Translations under genes and position numbers: made by a program
Assembly: GCF_900142095.1 (NCBI RefSeq)
Contig: NZ_FQZP01000002.1
Location: forward strand, 1 to 64,000
Direction of reading: 5' to 3'
DNA length: 64,000 nucleotides
Source of the DNA: Thermoclostridium caenicola
Lineage (GTDB): Bacteria > Bacillota > Clostridia > DSM-8532
The notes under the pieces: generated by a model
Told to the model about the DNA's origin: nothing
Database searches by the model: none
The model's input: only the letters and a program-made list of their open reading frames with translations
Part shown: piece by piece, positions 33,468 through 41,710 of the stretch
Numbering within the stretch: the first letter of the stretch is position 1
Layout of the letters: each line of letters opens with the position of its first letter

Positions 33468-34373
33468 ATGCCCGACGCGGAAATCATTATTGTTGAGGGC
33501 AAAAAGATCAAGTTCAGCAACCCGGAAAAGCCGCTCTGGCCCGAGGCCGGCATCAGGAAGATCGACTACCTGGCCAGGATGATGGAGTTGGCCCCCTATA
33601 TTCTGCCCCATTCACAGGACAGGCTCCTCACATCCATCCGGTACCCCCACGGAGCCGGCGGCGAATCCTTTTACCAGAAAAACGCCCCGGAACATACCCC
33701 CGAATGGGTGAACACGCATACCTGGAACAATGTTTCCTATATCCTGCTGGACTCCCTGCCCACCCTGGCCTGGCTGGTGAACCTGGCAGCATTGGAATTC
33801 CATACTTCCTTCAACACCTGGCAGCGGGAAAACCATCCCACCGCCATCGTCTTTGATCTGGATCCCTCTGAAGGACAACGGTTCGAGGATGTGGCGGAAG
33901 TGGCCCTGCTGGTGAAGGAGACCCTGGATTCCCTCTCCATCACGAGCTTTATTAAAACCTCCGGCGCCACGGGCCTTCAGATCTACATCCCGGTCGGAGG
34001 CCGCTACGATTACGATAAGGCACGACGGATCAACACCTTCTTCGGTAGTTATTTCAGCCAGAAGCACCCTGATAAGATCACCATTGAGCGCATGATCGAA
34101 AAGAGGGGGACGAGGGTCTATTTCGATTACCTGCAAATGTGGCAGGGCAAGACCATCGCCATGGTCTACACACCGAGGGCCACCCAACAGGCAACCGTTT
34201 CCATGCCCATCCGGTGGGAGGAACTGAAAAAGGGCGTACGCCCGGAGGATTTTACGCTCAACAATGCCCTGGAAAGATTAAAAAAGGAGGGCGATCTTTT
34301 CGCCCCCCTTCTTGAAGACCGGAGCCAGGAAAGCCTGGACAGCCTGTTGGCCTACGCGGAAAAGGTTACTTAA
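33468..34373 (+). CDS. LigD polymerase domain (primase-polymerase) as a stand-alone protein
   Basis: Fills gaps during end joining, adding ribo- or deoxynucleotides. 301 residues of the archaeo-eukaryotic primase-like LigD polymerase family. Visible are VEGKKIKFSNPEKPLWPEAG at the start, the phosphate-binding ESFYQKNAPEHTPEW, the metal aspartates in VFDLDPSEG near 125 and KTSGATGLQIYIP near 165. The ATG at 33468 has GGAAGTG nine bases upstream. It is separated from ku and the ligase by a repeat cluster, so it may have lost or gained its own promoter. The stop overlaps the end of leuA on the other strand by four bases. Confidence 0.92.
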   Translation: MPDAEIIIVEGKKIKFSNPEKPLWPEAGIRKIDYLARMMELAPYILPHSQDRLLTSIRYPHGAGGESFYQKNAPEHTPEWVNTHTWNNVSYILLDSLPTLAWLVNLAALEFHTSFNTWQRENHPTAIVFDLDPSEGQRFEDVAEVALLVKETLDSLSITSFIKTSGATGLQIYIPVGGRYDYDKARRINTFFGSYFSQKHPDKITIERMIEKRGTRVYFDYLQMWQGKTIAMVYTPRATQQATVSMPIRWEELKKGVRPEDFTLNNALERLKKEGDLFAPLLEDRSQESLDSLLAYAEKVT

Positions 34374-35932
34374 ACCACCGCCTGCTCACGTTTTGAAACC
34401 ATCTCATCGACAACTGCCATGTTCACTGCGTTGACGAAAGCCAGGGCGCTGGCCTTGAGGATATCGGTGTCAATGGCCTTGGACGAATAGTTCTTGCCGT
34501 TGCGGCTGACCTTGATGCTGACCCTTCCCAAAGCTTCCTTGCCCCTGGAAATGCTGTTCAGCTTGTATTCCAAGAGGTTCAGCTCAACACCCGTCGCCTC
34601 GCGGATAGCGGTGTAGAGCGCATCAACAGCACCATCGCCCACGTTGCTGGCGGTGAGAATTTCGTCGCCCTTCTTGATCTTCACGCTGGCGGACGGGAAG
34701 TTGTTGTTGATAACAACCTGCATATCCGCAAGCTCGTAGAGATCTTTCAGTTCGGGACCTTCTGCGTTATCCCGCCTGATGGTGCTCTGGACGATATGGA
34801 ACAGGTCGTGGTTGTAGACTTCCTTCTTGGCATCGGCCAGCTCAAGGAATTTGGCAAAGATCTGCTCGAATTCCTCATCGGTATAGTTGGTGAATCCGAC
34901 CTGGGCCAGGGCGTTCTTAACGGCATGGCGCCCGGATCTTGCAGTAAGAATGATTTCCATGTCGTCCACACCAACATCCTCAGGATGGATGACCTCATAG
35001 GCATCCCTGGATTTCAGAAGACCATCCTGGTGGATACCGGAAGAATGGGCAAACGCGTTATCGCCCACAATCGCCTTGTTGACCTGGACATCAAGGCCCA
35101 TCAGCGAGCTGACGAGGCGGGATGTTTTCTTGAGTTCGGTGGTCTTGATGCCGGTGGTAGCCTGGTAATAGTCCTTCCTCAGGAAGAGCCCCATGACAAC
35201 TTCTTCAAGGGCCGCATTACCCGCCCTTTCACCGATGCCGTTGATGGTGCACTCCACCTTGTCGGCGCCGTTCTTGATGGCCGCCAGGGTGTTGGCCGTG
35301 GCAAGACCTGTGTCATTATGGCAATGAACGCTTAAGATGACGTCGGGATTGAGGTTCTTGAGCCGTTCATTAATCTTTCTGATCAACTCGCCGAATTCCT
35401 CGGGAACCGCATAACCAACCGTATCGGGTATGTTGATCATGGTGGCCCCGGCTTTCACAACCGCTTCAATGGTCTGCCAGAGATACTCGAAATCCGACCT
35501 GGAAGCATCCTCGGTGGAATACTGGACATTCGGGCACAAGGACTTGGCGTACTTCACAGCCTCCACGCCCTGTTCCAGAATCTGCTCCCTGGTCTTTCTG
35601 AACTTCTTCTGCACATGCACGTCGGATGTGCCGAGAACGATATGAATCAAGGGCTGTTCGGCATGCTTGACGCTGTGGTAAACAGCGTCAATATCGCTTT
35701 TTACCGCTCTGGCCAGGGCGGTGATCATCACCTTGTCGCCGACCTTTTTGGCGATCTCCTCCACGGCCTTGAAATCTCCGGCCGACGAAGCCGGGAATCC
35801 GGCCTCAATGATGTCCACGTTCAGGTTTTTGAGCTGGTTTGCAATCTCCAGCTTCTCGTAAAGATTCAATTTTGCACCGGGAACCTGCTCGCCGTCCCTC
35901 AAAGTTGTATCCAGCACAATTATTTTACGCAT
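34370..35932 (-). CDS. leuA: 2-isopropylmalate synthase
   Basis: Condenses acetyl-CoA with 2-oxoisovalerate in the first step of leucine synthesis. 520 residues: [15 protein letters not shown] at the start of the TIM barrel with the metal aspartate, metal histidines in [15 protein letters not shown] near 200-215, and [15 protein letters not shown] near 235. A C-terminal LeuA regulatory domain (about 390-510) should give leucine feedback inhibition. It stands alone behind a leucine T-box and a good promoter; leuBCD are not in the window. Confidence 0.95.
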   Translation of the reverse strand: MRKIIVLDTTLRDGEQVPGAKLNLYEKLEIANQLKNLNVDIIEAGFPASSAGDFKAVEEIAKKVGDKVMITALARAVKSDIDAVYHSVKHAEQPLIHIVLGTSDVHVQKKFRKTREQILEQGVEAVKYAKSLCPNVQYSTEDASRSDFEYLWQTIEAVVKAGATMINIPDTVGYAVPEEFGELIRKINERLKNLNPDVILSVHCHNDTGLATANTLAAIKNGADKVECTINGIGERAGNAALEEVVMGLFLRKDYYQATTGIKTTELKKTSRLVSSLMGLDVQVNKAIVGDNAFAHSSGIHQDGLLKSRDAYEVIHPEDVGVDDMEIILTARSGRHAVKNALAQVGFTNYTDEEFEQIFAKFLELADAKKEVYNHDLFHIVQSTIRRDNAEGPELKDLYELADMQVVINNNFPSASVKIKKGDEILTASNVGDGAVDALYTAIREATGVELNLLEYKLNSISRGKEALGRVSIKVSRNGKNYSSKAIDTDILKASALAFVNAVNMAVVDEMVSKREQAVV

Positions 35933-36027
35933 GATCTGACAACCTCCGTTTCAATCATGATATTTTCTTTTTATATCTGCGCAGATAGTTCCCCTTTGTT
36001 TGCGGGGAAATTTTCTTTATTGGAATT

Positions 36028-36290
36028 AAAAAACCTCGTCTCCGTGTAAGAGACGAGGTTGATATCCCGCGGTACCACTCTTATTGATTCATAAATAATA
36101 TGAATCCCCTTTTTTCGATGGCCATCACCATCTATCCCTTTAACGGTGGAACTCCGTCTTACCCTACATTATCGGGCAGAAGCTCATGGACGAGTTCGAT
36201 GAACCTGAAATTACCGTCTCTCACCTGCCACGGCTCTCTGTGAATTTCGCAATTCATCTACTACTTCCAATCATCGCTTTTCAAACGATA
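36028..36290 (-). promoter_or_regulatory. T-box riboswitch, leucine-specific, upstream of leuA
   Basis: The minus-strand leader holds the antiterminator core GAGTGGTACCGCGGGATAT (complement of about 36058-36076) and the terminator AACCTCGTCTC...GAGACGAGGTT with a T run (36028-36060). In the specifier loop (CATCGAACTCGTCC) the codon position reads CTC (complement of 36192-36194), a leucine codon. It fits leuA. Confidence 0.9.
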
Positions 36291-36302
36291 TAGTTTGATA
36301 TT

Positions 36303-36332
36303 ATTTTATGACACCATCCACTATCTTGTCAA
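36303..36332 (-). promoter_or_regulatory. Sigma-A promoter of the leuA T-box transcript
   Basis: On the minus strand TTGACA (complement of 36327-36332), 18-bp spacer, TAAAAT (complement of 36303-36308). Confidence 0.7.
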
Positions 36333-36452
36333 GCACTTTTTCCCATACAACCATTATTTTTTCCATTCGTGCCTGCCGGGTGCCCCCGTCCTGAAAGGCC
36401 AGGTACCAGGCCGTCAGGCAGTCCGACCTTTTCCGGACATTTGATCCGGAAT

Positions 36453-37076
36453 CTATCTTTTTGCAGGTACGGAATTGCATTTTTCCATAAACAGCCTGAT
36501 GTTTTCTTCCTCTCTGGCCTCGTCACGGCCCGGCCTTCCCAGGCGGTCGCAGAGGGCCAACAGGCCGATCTCACGAATGGATACCTGGCTTTTCATCTTT
36601 TCAATCTCGGCAAAGGGAAGATGATTGATCACAAAGAGCGCCTGCATATGCCATCGGACCAGCGCGGAAACTGCCCGGATGAATGCCTCCTCCTGCCCGC
36701 AGGCTTTCAGGAACTCAACCGCCAGCTTCTCTCCTGCCTTGTCATGATCATAGGCCGTGATCCTTCCCTTTCGCAGCCGTGTGGTGACCGCTTTTCCGAT
36801 GTCATGGAGCAGGGCGGCCCACATGAACGCCCGGGGATTCTCGCTCTTTTCTCTTCGCCTGGCCGCCTGATCCACCACCAGCATGGTATGGTTCCAGACA
36901 TTGCCTTCGGGGTGGTGAACCGGGGATTGCTCCACATCCTCAAGGCGCTTCAGGTAGACAAAGGGGAAACTCCGCATCTCAGGCCTGTTCCTGGATTCTT
37001 CCAAAAACACCGAGGGCTTTTCATCCTTCATCAAATGCTCCTCAATTTGGTTGAAAAATGCCCGCACTTCATCCAT
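36453..37076 (-). CDS. HD-domain phosphohydrolase
   Basis: 207 residues with the HD metal site: HPEGNVWNHTMLVVD near 55-70 (first His), then ALLHDIGKAVTTR near 90 (His-Asp) and later ICR/ALVRWHMQ. The spacing resembles the HD domain fused to tRNA nucleotidyltransferases, here without the transferase half. The likely activity is a 2',3'-cyclic phosphatase or nucleotide phosphohydrolase; the substrate is unknown. The ATG at 37076 has GGGGAGG about ten bases upstream. It follows mutY at 138 bases on the same strand. Confidence 0.8.
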   Translation of the reverse strand: MDEVRAFFNQIEEHLMKDEKPSVFLEESRNRPEMRSFPFVYLKRLEDVEQSPVHHPEGNVWNHTMLVVDQAARRREKSENPRAFMWAALLHDIGKAVTTRLRKGRITAYDHDKAGEKLAVEFLKACGQEEAFIRAVSALVRWHMQALFVINHLPFAEIEKMKSQVSIREIGLLALCDRLGRPGRDEAREEENIRLFMEKCNSVPAKR

Positions 37077-37213
37077 GGCTATATATCCTCCCGGGGAAAG
37101 GTTTGTGTCAGGCACAAAACAGCGTCGTTATCAGTCCTTGCCGTACATTGGCACCGTGCCTGTCCGGCTTTAGTTATATACCTTTTTGACTCAATCAATA
37201 CCTCAATGGCTCA

Positions 37214-38251
37214 TCAGGCACCGGCATCATCCAACTGCCGGATGACTTTGCGGAAAACGGTGGGCACGGGCAGCCGCTGCATCTGTTCCGGTGTCTGGAA
37301 GCCACCCAGATCCGCCGGAACGCTGAAGTCAATGGGCAAGGTGCCGCAACTTTCGCTTACCTCTATCAATACCGGCTCCAACTCCCAGCGGCGGTGGGTA
37401 AACACGTGGCAAACCCGCTTCAATATGCGCTTTTTTTCCAGCATGGGCTCAACCAGTCTCCACTGCTCCTCCCCTATGAGCGGAAAGCCCCAAAGCCCGG
37501 CAAGCAGGCCCTCGCCAGGGCGCTTTTCCATCCAGTAACTTCCGCTCCGACAGATGACCAGGACCCGGTATCGCTCGGTAACGGGCTTGGGTCTTCCGGC
37601 TTTGACCGGGTATTGCTCAACGGTGTTTCTTTTATATGCCTGGCAGAAGCCGTTTACAGGACATACCGGGCAATCGGGTTTCCTGGGCGTGCATACCAGG
37701 GCACCAAGTTCCATCATGGCCTGGTTGAATACTCCCGGATCCCCCTTAAGAAGCGACATCACCTTTTCTTCAAAGGCCGGCCTGGATTTTGCCTGCCCGA
37801 CATCCTGTTCCATCAGGAACAGGCGGGACAGAACCCGCATGACGTTCCCGTCCACTGCCGGAGCCGGTATGCCAAAGGCAATGCTCAGGACCGCGCCTGC
37901 GGTATAGGCACCGATTCCGGGGATTTTCCGCAAGGCAGCCGGATCAACGGGAAAATGCCCGCCATGCTGCTCCATAATATACCTGGCGCCTCTGTGCAGG
38001 TTCTCTGCGCGCTTGTAATAGCCCAATCCCTGCCACAGGGCAAGAACCTCCTCCAGGCTTGCCCGGGCCAGGGCCTCAACACTCGGAAAACGCTTCATAA
38101 AGCGCTCATAATAGGGAATAACCGTATCCACCTGGGTTTGCTGCAGCATGATCTCGGAAACCCAGATGCTGTACGGATCCCGGGTATGACGCCAGGGCAT
38201 GTCCCGCATATTCTCCGAAAACCATGAGCACAGCCGATCTGCAAAATCCAT
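37214..38251 (-). CDS. mutY: Adenine DNA glycosylase
   Basis: Removes adenine mispaired with 8-oxoguanine. 345 residues: helix-hairpin-helix LRKIPGIGAYTAGAVLSIAFG near 110-130 with the catalytic aspartate in VDGNVMRVLSRL. The [4Fe-4S] cluster motif C-x6-C-x2-C-x5-C is intact near 190-207, and a C-terminal Nudix-like domain has HVFTHRRWELEP, the 8-oxoguanine-recognising loop. The catalytic glutamate is in WVSEIMLQQTQV near 36. The ATG at 38251 (MDFADRLCSWF) matches family starts, with AAGGCGG seven bases upstream; an ATG at 38275 is possible. Confidence 0.93.
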   Translation of the reverse strand: MDFADRLCSWFSENMRDMPWRHTRDPYSIWVSEIMLQQTQVDTVIPYYERFMKRFPSVEALARASLEEVLALWQGLGYYKRAENLHRGARYIMEQHGGHFPVDPAALRKIPGIGAYTAGAVLSIAFGIPAPAVDGNVMRVLSRLFLMEQDVGQAKSRPAFEEKVMSLLKGDPGVFNQAMMELGALVCTPRKPDCPVCPVNGFCQAYKRNTVEQYPVKAGRPKPVTERYRVLVICRSGSYWMEKRPGEGLLAGLWGFPLIGEEQWRLVEPMLEKKRILKRVCHVFTHRRWELEPVLIEVSESCGTLPIDFSVPADLGGFQTPEQMQRLPVPTVFRKVIRQLDDAGA

Positions 38252-38458
38252 ATGGTATACCGCCTTGCCGTTCATTCTTTTCGGATTATACCCAAAGAGC
38301 CGTTCCCAAGGCAAATCAAATACTGGAAACCCAAACGCCAGATCTCCGGCTTTCCGCCGGCACAAGGTAGCCGTAACCAATATACAGGGATCCTCATATG
38401 TTGGTTTAGGGAAAAATTTTTAACCCCGGCTAAAACCGGACAAAAAGGGGTCATTCCA

Positions 38459-38725
38459 ATGAAGCAGAAGACAGATTCACTCATCAGTCCGGGACATATC
38501 ATGCCCCTCAGTTTTCTGCCCACCGGGAGGAAAGCAAGGGTGAAGGCTCTGATGTCCAACGGCATTTCCAGGCGAAGGATGCTGGATCTTGGCCTGATAT
38601 CGGATACGATCATCGAAGCGCTTCAAAAAAGCCCGTCCGGCGACCCCGTGGCTTACCTTATCCGGGGAGCCGTTATTGCGCTCCGTTCCGAAGAGGCATC
38701 ACAAATCATCGTAGAAGCTGTATAA
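38459..38725 (+). CDS. feoA: FeoA-type ferrous iron transport accessory protein
   Basis: 88 residues forming one SH3-like FeoA domain (PLSFLPTGRKARVKALMSNG, then RRRMLDLGLISDTIIEALQKSPSGDPVAYLIRGAVIALRSEEASQIIV). It assists FeoB in iron(II) uptake. AAAAGGGGT lies about nine bases before the ATG. Longer in-frame starts extend back into the mutY gene and are rejected. feoB follows 38 bases later. Confidence 0.9.
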   Translation: MKQKTDSLISPGHIMPLSFLPTGRKARVKALMSNGISRRRMLDLGLISDTIIEALQKSPSGDPVAYLIRGAVIALRSEEASQIIVEAV

Positions 38726-38763
38726 AACCACGACTCATGAACGCATAAGGAGGGCAAGGCAAG

Positions 38764-40914
38764 ATGGGTCTTTCAAACCAATCCACCGGGTGCTGCGTTC
38801 TTTCTGATGCACTGCATGTGGAACGTGTGTCACCCGGACAGAAAGTCATCGCACTGGCGGGTAATCCTAATGTGGGAAAAAGCACTGTGTTCAACAGCCT
38901 GACCGGTATGCGGCAGCATACCGGCAACTGGCCTGGAAAAACCGTCACTATCGCCCAGGGAAACTTCACCCACGGAGACACCCAGTTCATCCTCGTGGAT
39001 ATTCCGGGTACCTATTCCCTGATGGCTAACTCGGTGGAAGAAGAAGTAGCCCGTGATTTTATCTGCTTCGGGAATCCGGATGCCGTTATCGTGGTCGCGG
39101 ACGCCACCTGTCTTGAGCGCAACCTGAACCTGATCCTGCAGACCCTGGAGGCTACCTCCAATGTGGTGGTCTGTGTCAATCTCATGGATGAGGCACGTCG
39201 CAAAAAGATACGCATCGATCTGGAGGAACTGTCGCACCAGTTGGGTGTACCGGTGGCAGGAACCAGCGCCAGGAACGGAAAGGGATTGGACATACTCATG
39301 GACGAGGTTTGGAAAGTTACATCCGCAAAAACCGATGGTTCCCCGCTGGTCATTCAATACCCTGAAGTCATTGAGTCGGCGGTAAGTTTTCTGGAACCTG
39401 CGCTGAAGGGTGTCGTCAAGGGCGGGCTGAATCCGCGGTGGGTGGCGTTACGGCTTCTGGAAGACGACGAGAGGTTGCTGAAGGCCATCAATAACTATCT
39501 GGGCTATGACCTGATGCGCTTCGAAGCCATTGCCGATGGTTTCCGGAAAGCTAAAGAAACCCTCGATGCCGCAGGGATTCAACCGGACCTTTACAAAGAC
39601 ATGATCGTTTCAGGGATTGTCCGCAAGGCTGAGGCGATCAGCCGCCGGGTGGTAACCGTTGAAAAGCCCGGCTACAATATGCGGGACCAGCGCATTGACA
39701 GGATACTCACATCCCGGATCTATGGTATTCCCATCATGATCGGGCTTTTGGGCATCATCTTCTGGATAACCATCACCGGGGCCAATTACCCATCCTCGGT
39801 TCTGGCAGACGGCCTGTTCTGGGTGGAGGAGCAACTGACGGACTTATTTATGGCCATCGGCGCCCCGGCCTGGCTGCATGGCCTTTTGGTAGCCGGCATG
39901 TACAGGACCCTGGCCTGGGTGGTCTCGGTGATGCTGCCGCCCATGGCCATCTTCTTCCCGCTGTTCACGCTCCTTGAGGATTTGGGGTACCTGCCCAGGG
40001 TCGCTTTCAACCTGGACAATTTTTTCAAGAAGGCCTGCGCCCACGGCAAACAGGCCCTCACCATGTGCATGGGCTTTGGATGCAACGCAGCGGGCGTTGT
40101 GGGATGCCGGATCATTGATTCCCCAAGAGAAAGGCTTGTAGCCACCATTACCAATAATTTTGTTCCCTGCAACGGGCGGTTTCCCACCCTCATCGCGATT
40201 ATCACCATGTTCTTTGCCGGCATGCTGAGCGGGCCTTTCCAAAGCATCGTCTCCACGCTGATACTGACCGGGGTGATAATACTAGGTATTATAATGACCC
40301 TAGTGATCTCCAGGCTGCTTTCCAGGACCATCCTTAAAGGGCTTCCCTCCTCCTTCACGCTGGAACTTCCACCATACAGGAAGCCCCAGGCGGGAAGAAT
40401 CATCGTCCGTTCCATCTTAGACAGGACCCTGTTTGTGCTGGGAAGGGCCGTCATGGTGGCTGCTCCGGCAGGCCTGATCATATGGGCAATGGCCAATATT
40501 CACGCGGGAGGCATGAGCCTTCTTTCCCACTCGGCCAACTTCCTGGATCCCTTCGCCAGGCTGTTCGGCATGGACGGCTACATCCTGATGGCCTTCATCC
40601 TGGGGTTCCCGGCCAATGAGATCGTCATCCCCATCCTCATTATGAGCTACATGGCCGAAGGAAGCATGATGGAATTTGAAAGCCTCATCCAGTTGCGGGA
40701 ACTATTGGTGGCCAACGGCTGGACCTGGCTCACAGCCATATGCGTGATGCTGTTTTCCCTGATGCACTGGCCCTGCAGCACCACCTGCCTGACCATCAGG
40801 AAGGAAACCCAAAGCTGGAAATGGACGCTGGTTTCCATTCTCGTTCCCACTCTGACCGGACTTTGTGTGTGTTTCGTTGTGGCCAACGGCGCACGGCTTC
40901 TGGGTCTTGCCTGA
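38764..40914 (+). CDS. feoB: Ferrous iron transporter FeoB
   Basis: Iron(II) importer with a cytoplasmic GTPase and a gated membrane domain. 716 residues: G1 GNPNVGKST near 33-41, G2/G3 region VDIPGTYSLMAN, G4 NLMDEA and G5 SARNGKG, then two Gate domains with about eight to ten helices. Conserved cysteines are in MCMGFGCNAAGVVGCR near 435 and PCNGRFPTLI near 460. A CC pair near the N-terminus (STGCCVLSD) is an added feature. Ends 20 bases before a strong terminator. Confidence 0.95.
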   Translation: MGLSNQSTGCCVLSDALHVERVSPGQKVIALAGNPNVGKSTVFNSLTGMRQHTGNWPGKTVTIAQGNFTHGDTQFILVDIPGTYSLMANSVEEEVARDFICFGNPDAVIVVADATCLERNLNLILQTLEATSNVVVCVNLMDEARRKKIRIDLEELSHQLGVPVAGTSARNGKGLDILMDEVWKVTSAKTDGSPLVIQYPEVIESAVSFLEPALKGVVKGGLNPRWVALRLLEDDERLLKAINNYLGYDLMRFEAIADGFRKAKETLDAAGIQPDLYKDMIVSGIVRKAEAISRRVVTVEKPGYNMRDQRIDRILTSRIYGIPIMIGLLGIIFWITITGANYPSSVLADGLFWVEEQLTDLFMAIGAPAWLHGLLVAGMYRTLAWVVSVMLPPMAIFFPLFTLLEDLGYLPRVAFNLDNFFKKACAHGKQALTMCMGFGCNAAGVVGCRIIDSPRERLVATITNNFVPCNGRFPTLIAIITMFFAGMLSGPFQSIVSTLILTGVIILGIIMTLVISRLLSRTILKGLPSSFTLELPPYRKPQAGRIIVRSILDRTLFVLGRAVMVAAPAGLIIWAMANIHAGGMSLLSHSANFLDPFARLFGMDGYILMAFILGFPANEIVIPILIMSYMAEGSMMEFESLIQLRELLVANGWTWLTAICVMLFSLMHWPCSTTCLTIRKETQSWKWTLVSILVPTLTGLCVCFVVANGARLLGLA

Positions 40915-40932
40915 TTTTAGCACTTTCGGGCC

Positions 40933-40967
40933 ACGATCCTGGAAAATTTTGTTCAGGATCGTTTTTT
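40933..40967 (+). terminator. Terminator of the feoAB operon
   Basis: A 9-bp stem (40933-40941 with 40954-40962) continuing into six T. Confidence 0.9.
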
Positions 40968-41107
40968 CATTCCCCCAAGGAAATTCAATTTCATCCCGAA
41001 TGATGCAAAATATTTGCCGAATCAACAGGAGAAGCTAAGAATAAGGCGATGTGTTGGCAGTTTTCGCCGTTTATCGCCAATTTTTAGGCTGAAAGGAGGT
41101 AATGGTT

Positions 41108-41320
41108 TTGTTTAAATGGGTGGTCGCCTTTTTTGTTTTAGCCATCATATCCGCCTTGTTCGGATTTGGTCTTATCGCCAACCTGACTTTCGGAATCGCC
41201 AAGATACTGTTTTATGTTTTCCTTGTGCTTGGCGTGCTTAGCCTCATTTTCGGAAACCGCATGTTCAGCACCAGAGATGACCGTGGTGAAACGGATGAGA
41301 TGCGTGAAATGCGTGAATAA
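41108..41320 (+). CDS. DUF1328-type small membrane protein
   Basis: 70 residues with two hydrophobic helices (WVVAFFVLAIISALFGFGLI and ILFYVFLVLGVLSLIFG) and a charged tail (DDRGETDEMREMRE); family function unknown, often stress-linked. The start is read as TTG at 41108 because AAAGGAGG is eight bases upstream; the ATG at 41102 is only two bases from the same site. The next small gene follows 23 bases later. Confidence 0.8.
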   Translation: MFKWVVAFFVLAIISALFGFGLIANLTFGIAKILFYVFLVLGVLSLIFGNRMFSTRDDRGETDEMREMRE

Positions 41321-41343
41321 CACTGTTTTCGGAGGTGCTGACA

Positions 41344-41511
41344 GTGGCAAAGAATAAATATAAGGAAAAGCATATGGCCATGCCCATAGAAAAACATGAT
41401 ACCGCCGCATGGGCCAATATTGAGAGGAAAAAGCCGGAATCAGGCGTGACAGAGCCCAGTGAATTCCAGGTCAGAAACGCCAAGGACTACGTGGATGCCA
41501 ACCAGAAGTAA
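41344..41511 (+). CDS. DUF3787-like small acidic-basic protein
   Basis: 55 residues from a GTG with GGAGG eight bases upstream: begins AKNKYKEKHMAMPIEKHDT, then AAWANIERKKPESGV and ends NAKDYVDANQK. The pattern PIEKH.T.AWAN...V.NAKDWVD.NQK recalls DUF3787 proteins of Clostridia, whose role is unknown. Soluble, no membrane segment. Together with the DUF1328 gene it forms a small operon. Confidence 0.7.
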   Translation: MAKNKYKEKHMAMPIEKHDTAAWANIERKKPESGVTEPSEFQVRNAKDYVDANQK

Positions 41512-41538
41512 ATAATCCCCCTTTTGATTCTTGACCAG

Positions 41539-41572
41539 GGAGGGTGCCTCAAGGTTGATTGAGGCACCCTCC
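41539..41572 (+). terminator. Hairpin terminator after the small-protein operon
   Basis: A perfect 14-bp stem (41539-41552 with 41559-41572) and 6-base loop, but only a weak T run follows. Confidence 0.7.
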
Positions 41573-41592
41573 ATATTTACTGAAGATAGACT

Positions 41593-41631
41593 AATGGCCC
41601 GGCTTCGGCCGAATGCCGAAACCAGGCCATT
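41593..41631 (-). terminator. Hairpin after nifJ
   Basis: AATGGCC (41593-41599) pairs with GGCCATT (41625-41631) with a long inner stem (GGCTTCGGC with GCCGAAACC). It lies 80 bases past the nifJ stop. No T run follows on either strand, so termination is inferred from the structure and position. Confidence 0.5.
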
Positions 41632-41710
41632 TACAGTTTGCCTGCTTCGATTTACCCCCTGTCAGCTTGGCTAGCACAGTTTTACCGAAACAGTGCGTTC
41701 ATTATCCGGT

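Noticed and set aside
31010-34373. Phage or plasmid origin for the end-joining genes
   Set aside because: No integrase, phage or conjugation gene nearby, and codon use looks like that of the neighbours.
36369-37538. 389-codon plus-strand frame across the HD and mutY genes
   Set aside because: Crosses two conserved minus-strand genes and has no coherent domain.
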